Shown one piece after another: positions 1-9,896 of a stretch of DNA of 64,000 bases. Position 1 is the stretch's first letter. Every line of letters begins with the position of its first letter. The notes below the pieces were generated by a model, which worked only from the letters and a program-made list of their open reading frames with translations, did not search any database and was not told the DNA's origin. The DNA lies in the NCBI GenBank assembly GCA_035533015.1, contig DATLUQ010000044.1:62001-126000 (forward strand), in the 5' to 3' direction. This DNA comes from Gemmatimonadaceae bacterium. Its GTDB lineage: Bacteria; Gemmatimonadota; Gemmatimonadetes; Gemmatimonadales; Gemmatimonadaceae. Made by a program: the position numbers and the translations under genes.

Positions 1-1
1 T

Positions 2-1768
2 CTGCGCGAGGCCGAGACCGCCGCCCAACTCAACCATCCGAACATCGTTCCCATCTACACGGTGGACGAGGTGCATGGGCTGGTCTTCTTCGAGATGGCG
101 TATGTGAGTGGCGACAATCTGGCCAAGCGCCTGCACGACCGCGGCGTGCTGCCGGTGGACGAGGTGCGCCACATTCTCCGCGACGTGGCCGACGCACTTG
201 CCTACGCCCACGAACGCGGGGTGGTGCACCGCGACATCAAACCCGACAACATCCTGCTCGATGCGGAGACTGGCCGTCCCATGGTCACCGACTTCGGCAT
301 CGCGCGTGCCGTGAGCGACGGAGACTCGCGACTCACCGCGACGGGCATGGCCATCGGCACGCCGGCGTACATGTCACCGGAGCAGGCGGCGGGCGAGCGC
401 GTGATCGACGGGCGCAGCGACATCTACGCGCTCGGCATCGTGGCCTACCAGATGCTGGCCGGTGAGCCGCCGTTCTCGGCGGGCAGCACGCCCGCCATGC
501 TGGTCAAGCATATCTCGGAAATTCCGGTCCCCGTGGAGCAGCGGCGGGCCGACGTGCCGCCCGACCTGGCGCGCGCCGTGTCGCTCATGCTCCAGAAGGA
601 TCCAGCCAATCGCTTTCCATCGGCGGGCGACCTGGTGAAGGCGCTCGACGGCGGCGTGATGCCGCTCCCGCCGTCGAACATCGTGCCGGGGGTCGTAGGG
701 TTACCATCGGCCGCGGCCAGCGCCGCGATTGCGACAGCCATCGGTGGTGTGCCGTCGCATCAGGGCGCTGGCTTCGACCCCGGCCTGTACGTGCCCACCG
801 CCGATGAACTGCGCCGCTGGGACGCGCCGCAGGTGCAGGCATTCCGTCGGCGGGTGTGGCCGTATCTGTACGTGAACGGCGTCATCGTGCTGATGTCGAT
901 TCTGTTCCGCTCGAACTTCACATTCTTCACGGTTATCTGGAGCATCTGGCTGGCGTTCAAGTACGCCAAGTTGTGGAGCGACGGCTACGATTGGCGCGAC
1001 GTGTTCCAGCAGCCGCGCGATCGCACGCTCATGGAAGTATTCGACGATTTCATGGAGCACGTTCGGGCGCTGTCGAGTTCTCAGAAGCGGCGCGCGCTGC
1101 TGGACGCGCGCCGCCAGCGCCGGGTGGCTCGGCGCGCGGGCGGTGTGCCGGCCGCGGGCGCCTTTCCCGGCCCGCGGCTGGACGATGGCACGCTGGCGCA
1201 ATCCGCCGGCCCGTACGCCAATACCGTTCGCCAGGCGATCGGCGACCGTGACGAGATCGTGCGCCTCATCGAGTCCCTGCCACCCGCCGATCGGTCTCGC
1301 GTGCCCGACGTGGTGCGCTCCGCGGTCGCCCTCCATGAAAAGGTGCAGGGGCTTGCGATCGGGCTCGCCGACCTCGACAGGCAGACACCTCCCGGGGGGC
1401 TCACCGCTTACGAGGCCGAGATTGCGCGATTGGAGAACGAGGCCAACCCACTGGATCACCGCGGGAGCGAGGAGCGAGTGCACCGGCTGGCATACCTCAA
1501 GCGCCAGCGCCGCGCGATCATGGACGGCGAGTCCAAGCGCGCCGCCACCGCCGCCCGCCTCGAGACCTGCGCTCTGGCGTTGCGCAACATGAAACTCGAC
1601 GTGCTGCGCCTGCGAGCCGGCATGCAGACGCACCAGCACATCACCACGCTTGCCATGAACGCGCTCAACCTGGCCGACAGTGTGGACAGCGCGGTATATG
1701 TAGCCGACGTGCTCGGGCGGGGCGCCCCCTCTTCCGCAGAGGCCCGCCCGGCGGCTGAGAAGAGGTGA
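2..1768 (+). CDS. Membrane-anchored Ser/Thr protein kinase, 5' end outside the window
   Basis: This is a Hanks-type Ser/Thr kinase whose N-terminus lies outside the window; 588 residues are visible. The first visible residues are the end of the N-lobe (FLRE-type helix, NHPNIVPIY). The catalytic loop VVHRDIKPDN, the DFG loop, the GTPAYMSPEQ activation segment and DIYALG follow. A proline-rich linker leads to a two-helix hydrophobic hairpin near visible residues 285-320, so the kinase domain should face the cytoplasm. The C-terminal part is helical, probably coiled coil. The stop overlaps the next kinase by GTGA, so the two are translationally coupled and share the same overall plan. The substrate is unknown. 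The kinase call is certain; the 2TM reading is from hydrophobicity. Confidence 0.95.
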   Translation: MREAETAAQLNHPNIVPIYTVDEVHGLVFFEMAYVSGDNLAKRLHDRGVLPVDEVRHILRDVADALAYAHERGVVHRDIKPDNILLDAETGRPMVTDFGIARAVSDGDSRLTATGMAIGTPAYMSPEQAAGERVIDGRSDIYALGIVAYQMLAGEPPFSAGSTPAMLVKHISEIPVPVEQRRADVPPDLARAVSLMLQKDPANRFPSAGDLVKALDGGVMPLPPSNIVPGVVGLPSAAASAAIATAIGGVPSHQGAGFDPGLYVPTADELRRWDAPQVQAFRRRVWPYLYVNGVIVLMSILFRSNFTFFTVIWSIWLAFKYAKLWSDGYDWRDVFQQPRDRTLMEVFDDFMEHVRALSSSQKRRALLDARRQRRVARRAGGVPAAGAFPGPRLDDGTLAQSAGPYANTVRQAIGDRDEIVRLIESLPPADRSRVPDVVRSAVALHEKVQGLAIGLADLDRQTPPGGLTAYEAEIARLENEANPLDHRGSEERVHRLAYLKRQRRAIMDGESKRAATAARLETCALALRNMKLDVLRLRAGMQTHQHITTLAMNALNLADSVDSAVYVADVLGRGAPSSAEARPAAEKR

Positions 1769-3750
1769 GCGACTACCTCCAGGATCGGCTCGTCGCGGCG
1801 GTGGGCGACCATTACTTGATCGAAGCGGAAATCGGACGCGGCGGCATGGCGGCCGTCTACCGGGCGCTCGATCTCCGGCTCAATCGCCACGTCGCGATCA
1901 AACTGCTGCCGCCCGACCTCGCGTTCAACGCCGACGTCAAGACACGCTTCCTGCGCGAGGCACAGATGGCGGCGCAGCTCAACCACCCCAACATCGTGCC
2001 GATCTACTCGGTGGACGAGCGCGACGGCGTGGTGTACTTCGTGATGGCCCTCGTTGAGGGCACGACGCTCGCCCTGCACCTCCACGAATCACCGCGGTCG
2101 AGCTTCGACGAGGTGCGCCGCGTGATCGGCGATGTGGCCGACGCCCTCGACTACGCCCACCACAAGGGCGTCGTGCACCGCGACATCAAGCCCGACAACA
2201 TCATGCTCGACCGGGGCAGTGGCCGCACGATGGTGACCGATTTCGGCATCGCGCGCGCCGCCGCTGGCGACTCCCGCCTCACCGTCACCGGGGTTGCCGT
2301 GGGCACGCCGGCGTACATGTCACCTGAGCAGGCATTGGGTGAACGTGATGTGGACGGGCGCAGCGACATCTATTCCCTCGGGGTCGTCGCCTACCAGATG
2401 CTCACCGGCGAGCAGCCGTTCAAGGCAGCCAACACCCCGGCCATGCTCGTCAAGCACGTGTCGGAAGTGCCGCGCCCGGTTCACGAGAAGCGTCCGGACG
2501 TACCAGCACCCATCGCCCGCGCCGTCGAGATCGCGCTCGCCAAGGACCCGGCGGCACGTTGGCCCACCGGCGCCGCCTTCCGCGACGCCATCCGAGCCGC
2601 CGCCGTGGCCGACGCGCCCGCGCCGCCGCCGCGCCTCGAGCAACTGTCGTCCACCGGTTACGTGAACTCCCCAGTCAGCGGTGGGCGACCGGGCACTCCG
2701 GGCGCCTCGGCTCCGCCACCGGTGGGAATACCCGGCTTCATCCTGCCGGCTCCCCCCATCAGCTACGACCGTGACGAGTGGCGCGATTGGCGCGATGAGC
2801 TGAAGGGGCGTGCCGTCGACTTTCGTGAGCAGCGCGCGGCGTGGCGCGACCAACGGCGCGCATATCGGCACGGGAGCATCGCCGAGTTCCGCGACGATCC
2901 GACGCGCTCGCTCGACGAACGCGTTGCCGGGTTCCGCCGCCGCCTCGTGGGAAACCTCACCACACTGTTGATGCTGTTCGGCATCAACATGCTCACCAGT
3001 CCCGAATTCTGGTGGTGGCTCTTTCCGGCGCTCGGCATCGGCATCGGCCTCGTGCGGCGCTGGGGCACTCTCTGGGCGGACGGGGCCACCCTCAAGCAAC
3101 TGTTCCGACGCGGCCAGCCGGGTCAGCCGCCGGCGGCACGGGGTGCCGTGGGGGACCGAGGGTCCGATTCGGCACCGGCCGCGCCGGGACGTTCGCTCCC
3201 CGCTCGTGCCGAGCCCGCCATGGCCAGCGACGTCGTCCTTGCCGGCCCACATGGGGCAGCCGTGCGCCGCGCCGCCGGCGACCGCATCGTCATCCGCGAA
3301 GTCCTCGCCGCGCTTACCCCCACCGAGCGCCAGATGCTGCCCGACATCGAGCCCACGGTGAACGCGCTCGGCGAACGCATCGGCACGCTCGCGAGCACAT
3401 TGCAGAGCCTCGACGCCGATGCCTCGGGCGCCAACCTCGGCGCGCTCGACCAGCGCATTGCCGACCTCAAGCGGGAACCAGAGACCGCGGAGCGCAACCG
3501 CCGCTTGAGTCTGCTCGAACGGCAGCGCACCACGGTGCACGATCTGCTCGAACGGCGGCGGGCGCTCCTTCCCAGGCTGGAGAGCGCCTGCATGGCCCTG
3601 CAGAATCTCAAGCTCGATCTCCTCAAGCTTCGCTCGGCGGGCCTCGACTCCGCGCTCGGTGACGTCACCAGCGCCACCCAGGAAGCGCGCACGCTGTCGC
3701 GCGACATCGGCCACGTGCTCGAGGCGGCGGAAGAAGTGCGGCGCCTCTGA
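1765..3750 (+). CDS. Membrane-anchored Ser/Thr protein kinase
   Basis: This 661-residue Hanks-type kinase starts with GTG inside the stop of the preceding kinase (GTGA overlap). The glycine loop GRGGMAAVY is at about residues 24-32, the ATP-binding lysine is in VAIK at 46, HRD at 138-140 and DFG at 159-161, so all catalytic residues are present. After a Pro/Ala-rich linker, two hydrophobic segments at about 392-432 form a hairpin like that of its upstream neighbour. The last 150 residues are charged and helical. The pair looks like a tandem duplication, since kinase, hairpin and C-terminal helix occur in the same order. No extracellular sensor domain is visible, so the signal may act on the cytoplasmic helices or between the paired kinases. 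Confidence 0.96.
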   Translation: MSDYLQDRLVAAVGDHYLIEAEIGRGGMAAVYRALDLRLNRHVAIKLLPPDLAFNADVKTRFLREAQMAAQLNHPNIVPIYSVDERDGVVYFVMALVEGTTLALHLHESPRSSFDEVRRVIGDVADALDYAHHKGVVHRDIKPDNIMLDRGSGRTMVTDFGIARAAAGDSRLTVTGVAVGTPAYMSPEQALGERDVDGRSDIYSLGVVAYQMLTGEQPFKAANTPAMLVKHVSEVPRPVHEKRPDVPAPIARAVEIALAKDPAARWPTGAAFRDAIRAAAVADAPAPPPRLEQLSSTGYVNSPVSGGRPGTPGASAPPPVGIPGFILPAPPISYDRDEWRDWRDELKGRAVDFREQRAAWRDQRRAYRHGSIAEFRDDPTRSLDERVAGFRRRLVGNLTTLLMLFGINMLTSPEFWWWLFPALGIGIGLVRRWGTLWADGATLKQLFRRGQPGQPPAARGAVGDRGSDSAPAAPGRSLPARAEPAMASDVVLAGPHGAAVRRAAGDRIVIREVLAALTPTERQMLPDIEPTVNALGERIGTLASTLQSLDADASGANLGALDQRIADLKREPETAERNRRLSLLERQRTTVHDLLERRRALLPRLESACMALQNLKLDLLKLRSAGLDSALGDVTSATQEARTLSRDIGHVLEAAEEVRRL

Positions 3751-3756
3751 GCGGTT

Positions 3757-3762
3757 TAGCTT
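3757..3762 (+). promoter_or_regulatory. Candidate -10 box TAGCTT of a leaderless promoter
   Basis: TAGCTT ends five bases before the ATG at 3768. There is no Shine-Dalgarno sequence. The placement matches six other TANNNT boxes in this window, so transcription probably starts at or next to the start codon. Confidence 0.4.
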
Positions 3763-3767
3763 ACAGG

Positions 3768-5018
3768 ATGATCGTGAACCGCCTTGCCCCGATCCTGCTC
3801 GCGGCACTCGTCTGCGGGTGTTCCGCGGATCGGTCCGCCGCGTCCGCCAAGGCGACGCCGGCATCCCGCCATGCCGCCGCCGTAGAGCACCGGCCGCCCG
3901 TTTCCGAGCGCAGGCTCGATTCCACGGCCGCGTCCGCCGGCGCATCCGAGGCGGACGATGCCGATCAGACTGAATCGGCTCCGTCACCGCGGCCACCGCG
4001 CATGCACCCGCTTGCGGTTCCCAACCCCGTCCGCGGTCTGTATGCGAATCGCGCCGCGGTCGAAGGGCGGGATATCTGGCAGCTCGTCGACCTCGCGCGG
4101 CACTCCGAGGTCAACGCCCTCGTCATCGACATCAAGGACGACCGGGGCCTGCTGCTCTACCCGTCGACCGTGGGGCTCGTGCATGCGATTGGCGCCGACA
4201 CTGCGCATCCCATGGCGGTGGCGCGGGTTCATGCGCTTCTGGATTCCCTGCGCGCCCACCGGATCTTTCCCATTGCGCGCATCGTCGTCGCCCGCGATCC
4301 GCTGCTCGCCGCGCGGCGGCCGGAGTGGGCGCTGCCCCGCGACTCGGGTGGGGGGTCCTGGGTGAACCCCGCGCGCCCCGAAGTCTGGGCCTACGCCGCC
4401 GATCTCGCGTCGGAGGCGGCGGCGCGCGGGTTCAGCGAGGTCCTGTTTGACGATCTGGAATACCCGGGCGCCACCGCCGCACCGCCGATGGACCATTCGC
4501 CGGGCGGGGCGCGGGCCCGCGCCCGGGTCCTCCGCAACGCGCTGAACTTCCTCCGTTCGCGGCTCGACATTCCGATCGCCGTCGGGATCGCCGGCGCCGC
4601 AGCCGGCGACACTACCGACCCGCAGTGGGAGACGATCGCCGAGCGTGCCGACGTCATCATGCCGGTCACGTTTCCCTCGGCGTTCGTGGACGGCTATGAT
4701 GGCGTCGCCGATCCCGCCGCACATCCATACGAGATAGCAAATCGCGTTCTCATGGCGGCGCGCCGGCGCAATGCGTCCATCCGCGGCGCTGCCGACATCG
4801 TCCCGTGGTATCAGGGGTTCACGCGCGGCGCGCCAACGTACGATTCCGCCGAGGTGCGGGCGCAGATCCAGGCGGGGTACGACAACGGCATTCACAGTTG
4901 GATGCTCTGGAATCCGGCCAGCACGTATCCCGCCGCCGCGCTGCATGAGCCCGTACGCCGCGATACGGCGAAGGCGAAGAAACCCCGGCCGGCCCGCCCG
5001 GCGCACCGCCGGCACTAG
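3768..5018 (+). CDS. Lipoprotein with glycosyl-hydrolase-like (DUF4015) domain
   Basis: The 416-residue protein begins with a lipoprotein signal (hydrophobic stretch then LVCGC), so it should be anchored on the outside of the inner membrane or in the outer membrane. A low-complexity Ala/Ser linker leads to a TIM-barrel-like domain of the putative glycosyl hydrolase family PF13200. It opens with VRGLYANR, followed by NALVIDIKDDRG, HRIFPIARIVV, the acidic FDDLEYPG loop and a final GIHSWMLWNP strand. The acidic residues in FDDLEY are plausible catalytic groups. Family members are thought to act on polysaccharide, but no substrate is established. It ends in a basic tail and runs convergent with the following hydrolase, with a 4-base overlap. 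Confidence 0.85.
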   Translation: MIVNRLAPILLAALVCGCSADRSAASAKATPASRHAAAVEHRPPVSERRLDSTAASAGASEADDADQTESAPSPRPPRMHPLAVPNPVRGLYANRAAVEGRDIWQLVDLARHSEVNALVIDIKDDRGLLLYPSTVGLVHAIGADTAHPMAVARVHALLDSLRAHRIFPIARIVVARDPLLAARRPEWALPRDSGGGSWVNPARPEVWAYAADLASEAAARGFSEVLFDDLEYPGATAAPPMDHSPGGARARARVLRNALNFLRSRLDIPIAVGIAGAAAGDTTDPQWETIAERADVIMPVTFPSAFVDGYDGVADPAAHPYEIANRVLMAARRRNASIRGAADIVPWYQGFTRGAPTYDSAEVRAQIQAGYDNGIHSWMLWNPASTYPAAALHEPVRRDTAKAKKPRPARPAHRRH

Positions 5019-5839
5019 TGGCGCGCCAACAACTGCGCGATCACCGCGCTCAATGCGGCCGGCGTGTCCTCGGGCAGGTAATGGCGCGCGCTCGGTACCA
5101 CGTCCAGTGTCGCGCCTGGAATCGCATCCCGCAGGCGCTCGCCCACCGAGACCGAGAAGAACGGGTCGCCCCGGCCCCAGACCACGGCCGTCGGGCAGGC
5201 GATCCGCCCGAGTTGCGGGACCAGCGCCTCGGTTTCGGCGTTGTCCATCGCGCGCAGGTGGCGCATCAGCGCGTCCCGCCCATCGGTGCCGGCGAACGCG
5301 CGCGCGTACAACTCGAGGGAGTGCGCTCCCCGTGAGCTATTAGCATATCCAGATTGCAGCGCAGTGCGCAGGATGGATTGCAGCCATGCCGGGGGCACGA
5401 GGCGCCCCAAAGGAGCCAGACGCCGCCAGAACCGCCCGCGGTGCGTGGGCCAGGCGTCGAACGCTGCGGCGCTCACCAGGCACAATCGCGACACCCGCGC
5501 CGGGAATCGCACGGCGATCGACTGCGCGACGGCACCCCCCAGGCCATGCCCCACCAGCGCCGCTTCGCGCATGCCCAGCGCGTCCATCAACGCCAGCACG
5601 CGATCGGCATGGGCGGACACGCCGAGGGCCGAAGGGCCCGGCCGGTCGCTGCGCCCATAGCCGAGCAAATCGAGCACGACCACGCGATGGCCCGGCGGCA
5701 GGAGCGGCACCACTTCACTCCACATGTGCCCCGAGGTGGGGAAGCCGTGCACGAGGACCACCGGCGCACCGGCGCCACGCGTTCCGGCCGCGTAGTAGTA
5801 CAGGCGAACACCGCCGACGTCGACGAATTCACCGCGCAT
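5015..5839 (-). CDS. Alpha/beta-hydrolase-fold protein lacking the usual nucleophile serine
   Basis: The 274-residue protein has a full alpha/beta-hydrolase frame: the oxyanion segment LVHGFPTSG, the strand VVVLDLLGYGRSD, the nucleophile elbow, the acid strand VVWGRGDP and the late histidine in SARHYLPED. The elbow reads GHGLGG, so residue 99 is Gly where Ser, Asp or Cys is normally the nucleophile. His and Asp are kept. It may therefore be a non-hydrolytic member, or use another chemistry. It starts at the ATG at 5839, and no clear Shine-Dalgarno sequence is seen. It is an ordinary-length family member, so the change is a substitution and not decay of the gene. Confidence 0.88.
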   Translation of the reverse strand: MRGEFVDVGGVRLYYYAAGTRGAGAPVVLVHGFPTSGHMWSEVVPLLPPGHRVVVLDLLGYGRSDRPGPSALGVSAHADRVLALMDALGMREAALVGHGLGGAVAQSIAVRFPARVSRLCLVSAAAFDAWPTHRGRFWRRLAPLGRLVPPAWLQSILRTALQSGYANSSRGAHSLELYARAFAGTDGRDALMRHLRAMDNAETEALVPQLGRIACPTAVVWGRGDPFFSVSVGERLRDAIPGATLDVVPSARHYLPEDTPAALSAVIAQLLARH

Positions 5840-5932
5840 GGCGGCCTGCGCTCAGGAACGGGCGGCGGGTGGGAAGCGGCATCGCGGCTCAAGATCGCCG
5901 CTCGCGCTCCGATCGGCCAGCATCAACGCATA

Positions 5933-5958
5933 CGGGCCGCCCCCGAAGGAGCGGCCCG
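5933..5958 (-). terminator. GC-rich hairpin, possible terminator
   Basis: An 8-base-pair perfect stem (arms 5933-5940 and 5951-5958) with a 10-base loop lies between two minus-strand genes. It has no convincing T tract, so a role in termination or mRNA end protection for the small secreted protein upstream is tentative. Confidence 0.3.
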
Positions 5959-5985
5959 CTGCGTCATGCGTGTTGCCCGGCGATG

Positions 5986-6381
5986 TTACACACCACCACC
6001 ACGACGACCGCGCATCGGCATGGCCGCGACGTTCGCGTCGAACACCTTCTGCTGATCCGGCGTCAGAACCGCACGCACGGCATCCTGATACTTCTTGTTC
6101 ATCGTCTGCATCTTGCCCATTACCTCGCTCCGATCACCACCGTTCTGCATTTCCTCGCGCAGGCCCTGCATGTCGGTGGTCATCGCGGTCTTGAGACTGT
6201 CGACCGTCTTCTGCTGATCGGCCGTGAGTGTGATGGCCGTGGGCTGGGTCAACACGCGATCGATCATCGAGCCGCGGCCGCCCCTGCCACCCATGCCGCC
6301 ACCACCGCCCTGAGCGGCGGCCAGCGAGGCCGTGCCGCCCAGACACATCACTGCCAGTGTCACCATCGCCAACTTACGCAT
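5986..6381 (-). CDS. Small secreted Spy/CpxP-like protein
   Basis: This 131-residue protein has a clear signal peptide ending in SLAAAQ. A Gly/Arg/Met-rich stretch follows, then a helical part containing LTADQQKTVDSL and LTPDQQKVFD, the paired LTxxQ motifs typical of the Spy/CpxP/LTXXQ family of periplasmic proteins. It ends in a second Gly/Arg-rich tail. Spy relatives act as ATP-independent chaperones or metal-stress sensors in the periplasm; which role applies here cannot be read from the sequence. A Shine-Dalgarno sequence AGGAG lies 7 bases before the ATG, unlike many leaderless-looking genes nearby. The upstream region 6385-6440 is unusually AT-rich and probably holds its promoter. Confidence 0.72.
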   Translation of the reverse strand: MRKLAMVTLAVMCLGGTASLAAAQGGGGGMGGRGGRGSMIDRVLTQPTAITLTADQQKTVDSLKTAMTTDMQGLREEMQNGGDRSEVMGKMQTMNKKYQDAVRAVLTPDQQKVFDANVAAMPMRGRRGGGV

Positions 6382-6444
6382 GAAACGCTCCTATAAAGAA
6401 TGGGATTCCAACACTCAAGTGACTGCCAGAAAATCACTTAGTAC

Positions 6445-7710
6445 GTGCCCTCTAGCGCATCACCCGAAAAACGCTATGCTTACGCGCCCGAAGTCTTGGG
6501 CGGTACGACATCGCCTTCCCACACTGTCTCCCGCGACGCCGTGACCCTGCCATCTACTACGCATCTTGAACCCGACGCTGGCCCAGACGTTCCGGCGCAG
6601 CCTCCTGCTCCACTGCCGCCACCCCCGCCGCAGCCCGTGCGCTTTCCGCTGGGCTGGCTGCTGGAACACGCTGCGCCGGCCATCCAGTACCGCTCCGTCA
6701 CCGATGTGGCGCGCCTGGAGCCGGCTGAGGGGCCAGGTCCCACGATACTCCCCTATACGTATCGACCCGCCGTGCTGTTGGCGCTGTCCCAAGCCGGGGA
6801 TGGCACCTGGTCCCATATGATGCTCACCCTCCCGTCAGCACGCGCGTCCGGGTTCGAAGGCGTGGGCACGATCAATGCGGTCCAGCGTCTGCTCGAGTAC
6901 GGCTGGGACAAGGAGTCGCCGCCGCTCATGCAGGCGCGCCGAGTACTCTTCCGACTGCTCGCGGAGGATGACGACCCAGAATTTCTATACGAATTCGGCG
7001 GCAGGGCCGCGCCCGACGAGGACACGGTCCACCGCGGCCGCACGATCCTGCGCGAGGCGGCGGCCGCCGCCCTGGCTCAGGCCGGCTATCAGGGCGACCC
7101 CCGCCTGCGCGGGGCCGCCCGGCGGATTCTCGACCGCATCAATGACTTCCTGCGGTCGCCGCTTGCCGAGAAGCCGTGGATCCGCGTGGGCAATCAGCAC
7201 CTCCTCGCTCCCGAGGCGGCCCCGCCCTCGATCTATGCGCTCACCATGCTCGCCTACATGCCGCTCTTCTGCACCGAGCATGCCGAGGTGATGGATCGCA
7301 TCTACTCGTGGCTCTCCCAGTCGCTGCCGCGCCAGGACGTGAAGCAGCTTCTCGGCCGCCGCGTCGCGGCCCAGCCCCACCTCGTCATGGGCGACCAACT
7401 GCCGCACCGCAACGCCGCCGACGCCGACGTGGTGAGTGCGCTCGCTTGGCTGGAATTGATGGCGCGGCTCGGCTTCCTCAAGGTCAATGACAACTGGTCC
7501 AGACTCTTCGATCGTTTTCTCGACGATCGCGATGCCGACGCCGTGTGGCATCCGCACAAGGGACTGCACGCCGTGAAGACCCCCAACCCCTTCGTCTGGG
7601 CCAGGTATCCGCTCGAGGACGAATTGGTCGACGACGCCCGATGGACCGACGTGACCTTCCGTCTGGGGCTCATTGCGCGATTGGCCGGGCGGCCGATCGA
7701 ATTCGTCTGA
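6445..7710 (+). CDS. Helical protein of unknown function
   Basis: I do not recognise this 421-residue protein. The first 60 residues are low complexity with a polyproline run. The rest is predominantly helical, with repeated LLxYGW, ILREAAAAAL and LAYMPLF segments, suggestive of an alpha/alpha barrel like prenyltransferase or squalene-cyclase repeats, but no diagnostic DxDD or QW motif is visible. No signal peptide or membrane segment is seen. The GTG at 6445 gives the longest frame; GTG 6541 is an alternative, since the residues between are of low complexity. The next gene follows directly and may overlap its end. Confidence 0.6.
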   Translation: MPSSASPEKRYAYAPEVLGGTTSPSHTVSRDAVTLPSTTHLEPDAGPDVPAQPPAPLPPPPPQPVRFPLGWLLEHAAPAIQYRSVTDVARLEPAEGPGPTILPYTYRPAVLLALSQAGDGTWSHMMLTLPSARASGFEGVGTINAVQRLLEYGWDKESPPLMQARRVLFRLLAEDDDPEFLYEFGGRAAPDEDTVHRGRTILREAAAAALAQAGYQGDPRLRGAARRILDRINDFLRSPLAEKPWIRVGNQHLLAPEAAPPSIYALTMLAYMPLFCTEHAEVMDRIYSWLSQSLPRQDVKQLLGRRVAAQPHLVMGDQLPHRNAADADVVSALAWLELMARLGFLKVNDNWSRLFDRFLDDRDADAVWHPHKGLHAVKTPNPFVWARYPLEDELVDDARWTDVTFRLGLIARLAGRPIEFV

Positions 7711-7754
7711 TCGCCGCTGCTGAGATCTACCCCGCACGCGAGCCCGGCATCGCC

Positions 7755-8564
7755 GTGCGCTTCGTCCCGGTGCACGACGGCGTGCGTTTGCGGGTGCTTG
7801 AAGCGGGGCTGCGCGAGGGCCGGCCGATCGTGCTGCTCCACGGCTGGGGGGCGTCGGTATATTCGTACCGCGCCGCTATTCCGCCGCTCGCGGCGGCGGG
7901 CTTCCGCGTGATCGCTGCGGACCTGCCGGGGCATGGGCTGAGCGACAAGCCACCCGAACTGGAGCAGTACACGCGCGAGGCGATGATCGCCGCGGCGAAC
8001 GCGCTTCTCGACGCGCTCGACGTGCGCGACGCCGTGGTGGTGGGGGTGAGCATGGGCGGCGCCATCGCCGCCGGGCTCGCCATCGAGCACCACCCGCGGG
8101 TGGGACGCGTGGCCCTCATCGATCCCGTAGGATTCGCCCCCGTGCGATTCGTGTCCGTGGCCCAGATGGTCGCGCCGCTCGCGCTGCGCGACTACGCGTC
8201 GTTCATCGTCGCCAAGCCGCTCGTGGGCTGGTTTGTCCATCTCGCCTACTGGGACCAGTCGCGCGTCACCGACGACGATGTGGAGCAGTACTGGGCCACC
8301 GCTGCGCAGCCCGGCTTCGGCGCGGCGGTCGGCGCGTGCCTGCACTGCTTTTCGTGGGAACCGTTCGCCAAGGAGCAGCTCGCCGGCGTGCGGTGCCCCG
8401 TGCTCCTCGTGCTCGGCACGCACGATCATCTCATCGTGGGCAGCGAAGCGCGGGCACGCCACATCCCGCACCTCACCGTCGTGTCGATGAACGGTGGGCA
8501 CGCCGTGAACGAGGAGCGCCCCGAAGAGACGAACGCCGCGCTCCTCGCCTTCGCGCGTGAGTAG
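7755..8564 (+). CDS. Alpha/beta hydrolase
   Basis: This is an intact alpha/beta hydrolase of about 269 residues. It shows LLHGWGASVYSY (oxyanion region), DLPGHGLSD, the nucleophile elbow VGVSMGGA with Ser, the acid strand LVLGTHDHLI and the catalytic His in NGGHAVNEE. This layout is typical of broad-specificity carboxylesterases or C-C hydrolases, and the substrate is not evident. The frame is open further upstream, but codons before about 7711 overlap the preceding gene. The GTG at 7755 directly before the conserved VRFVPVHDGV strand is my best start; ATG 7641 is possible. It lies tail-to-head with the preceding unknown gene. Confidence 0.85.
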   Translation: MRFVPVHDGVRLRVLEAGLREGRPIVLLHGWGASVYSYRAAIPPLAAAGFRVIAADLPGHGLSDKPPELEQYTREAMIAAANALLDALDVRDAVVVGVSMGGAIAAGLAIEHHPRVGRVALIDPVGFAPVRFVSVAQMVAPLALRDYASFIVAKPLVGWFVHLAYWDQSRVTDDDVEQYWATAAQPGFGAAVGACLHCFSWEPFAKEQLAGVRCPVLLVLGTHDHLIVGSEARARHIPHLTVVSMNGGHAVNEERPEETNAALLAFARE

Positions 8565-8584
8565 CGACCGGCGGTGCCTGACGT

Positions 8585-8590
8585 TAGGGT
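8585..8590 (+). promoter_or_regulatory. Candidate -10 box TAGGGT
   Basis: TAGGGT lies 10 bases before the ATG at 8601, with no Shine-Dalgarno sequence between. It resembles the boxes before other leaderless-looking starts but is spaced further away. Confidence 0.28.
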
Positions 8591-8600
8591 TCACCGAACA

Positions 8601-9770
<1,170 letters not shown>

Positions 9771-9848
9771 GCAAACGCGGGCTGCGGAGCGCCCCCGGTT
9801 GCGCCGAACAGGGGACCGTCGCCTAGACACCTCCCCGGGAAAACACGA

Positions 9849-9879
9849 CGGCTGGCCGCGCGTCGCGCGGCCAGCCGTT
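9849..9879. terminator. Bidirectional intrinsic terminator
   Basis: A 13-14-base-pair nearly perfect stem (arms 9849-9862 and 9866-9879) with a 3-base loop sits between two convergent genes. Reading plus it is followed by TTTCT, and reading minus by a GTGTTTTCCC stretch, so it can serve both the helicase and the facing operon. Confidence 0.8.
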
Positions 9880-9896
9880 TCTCCCGGATTGGGCGG

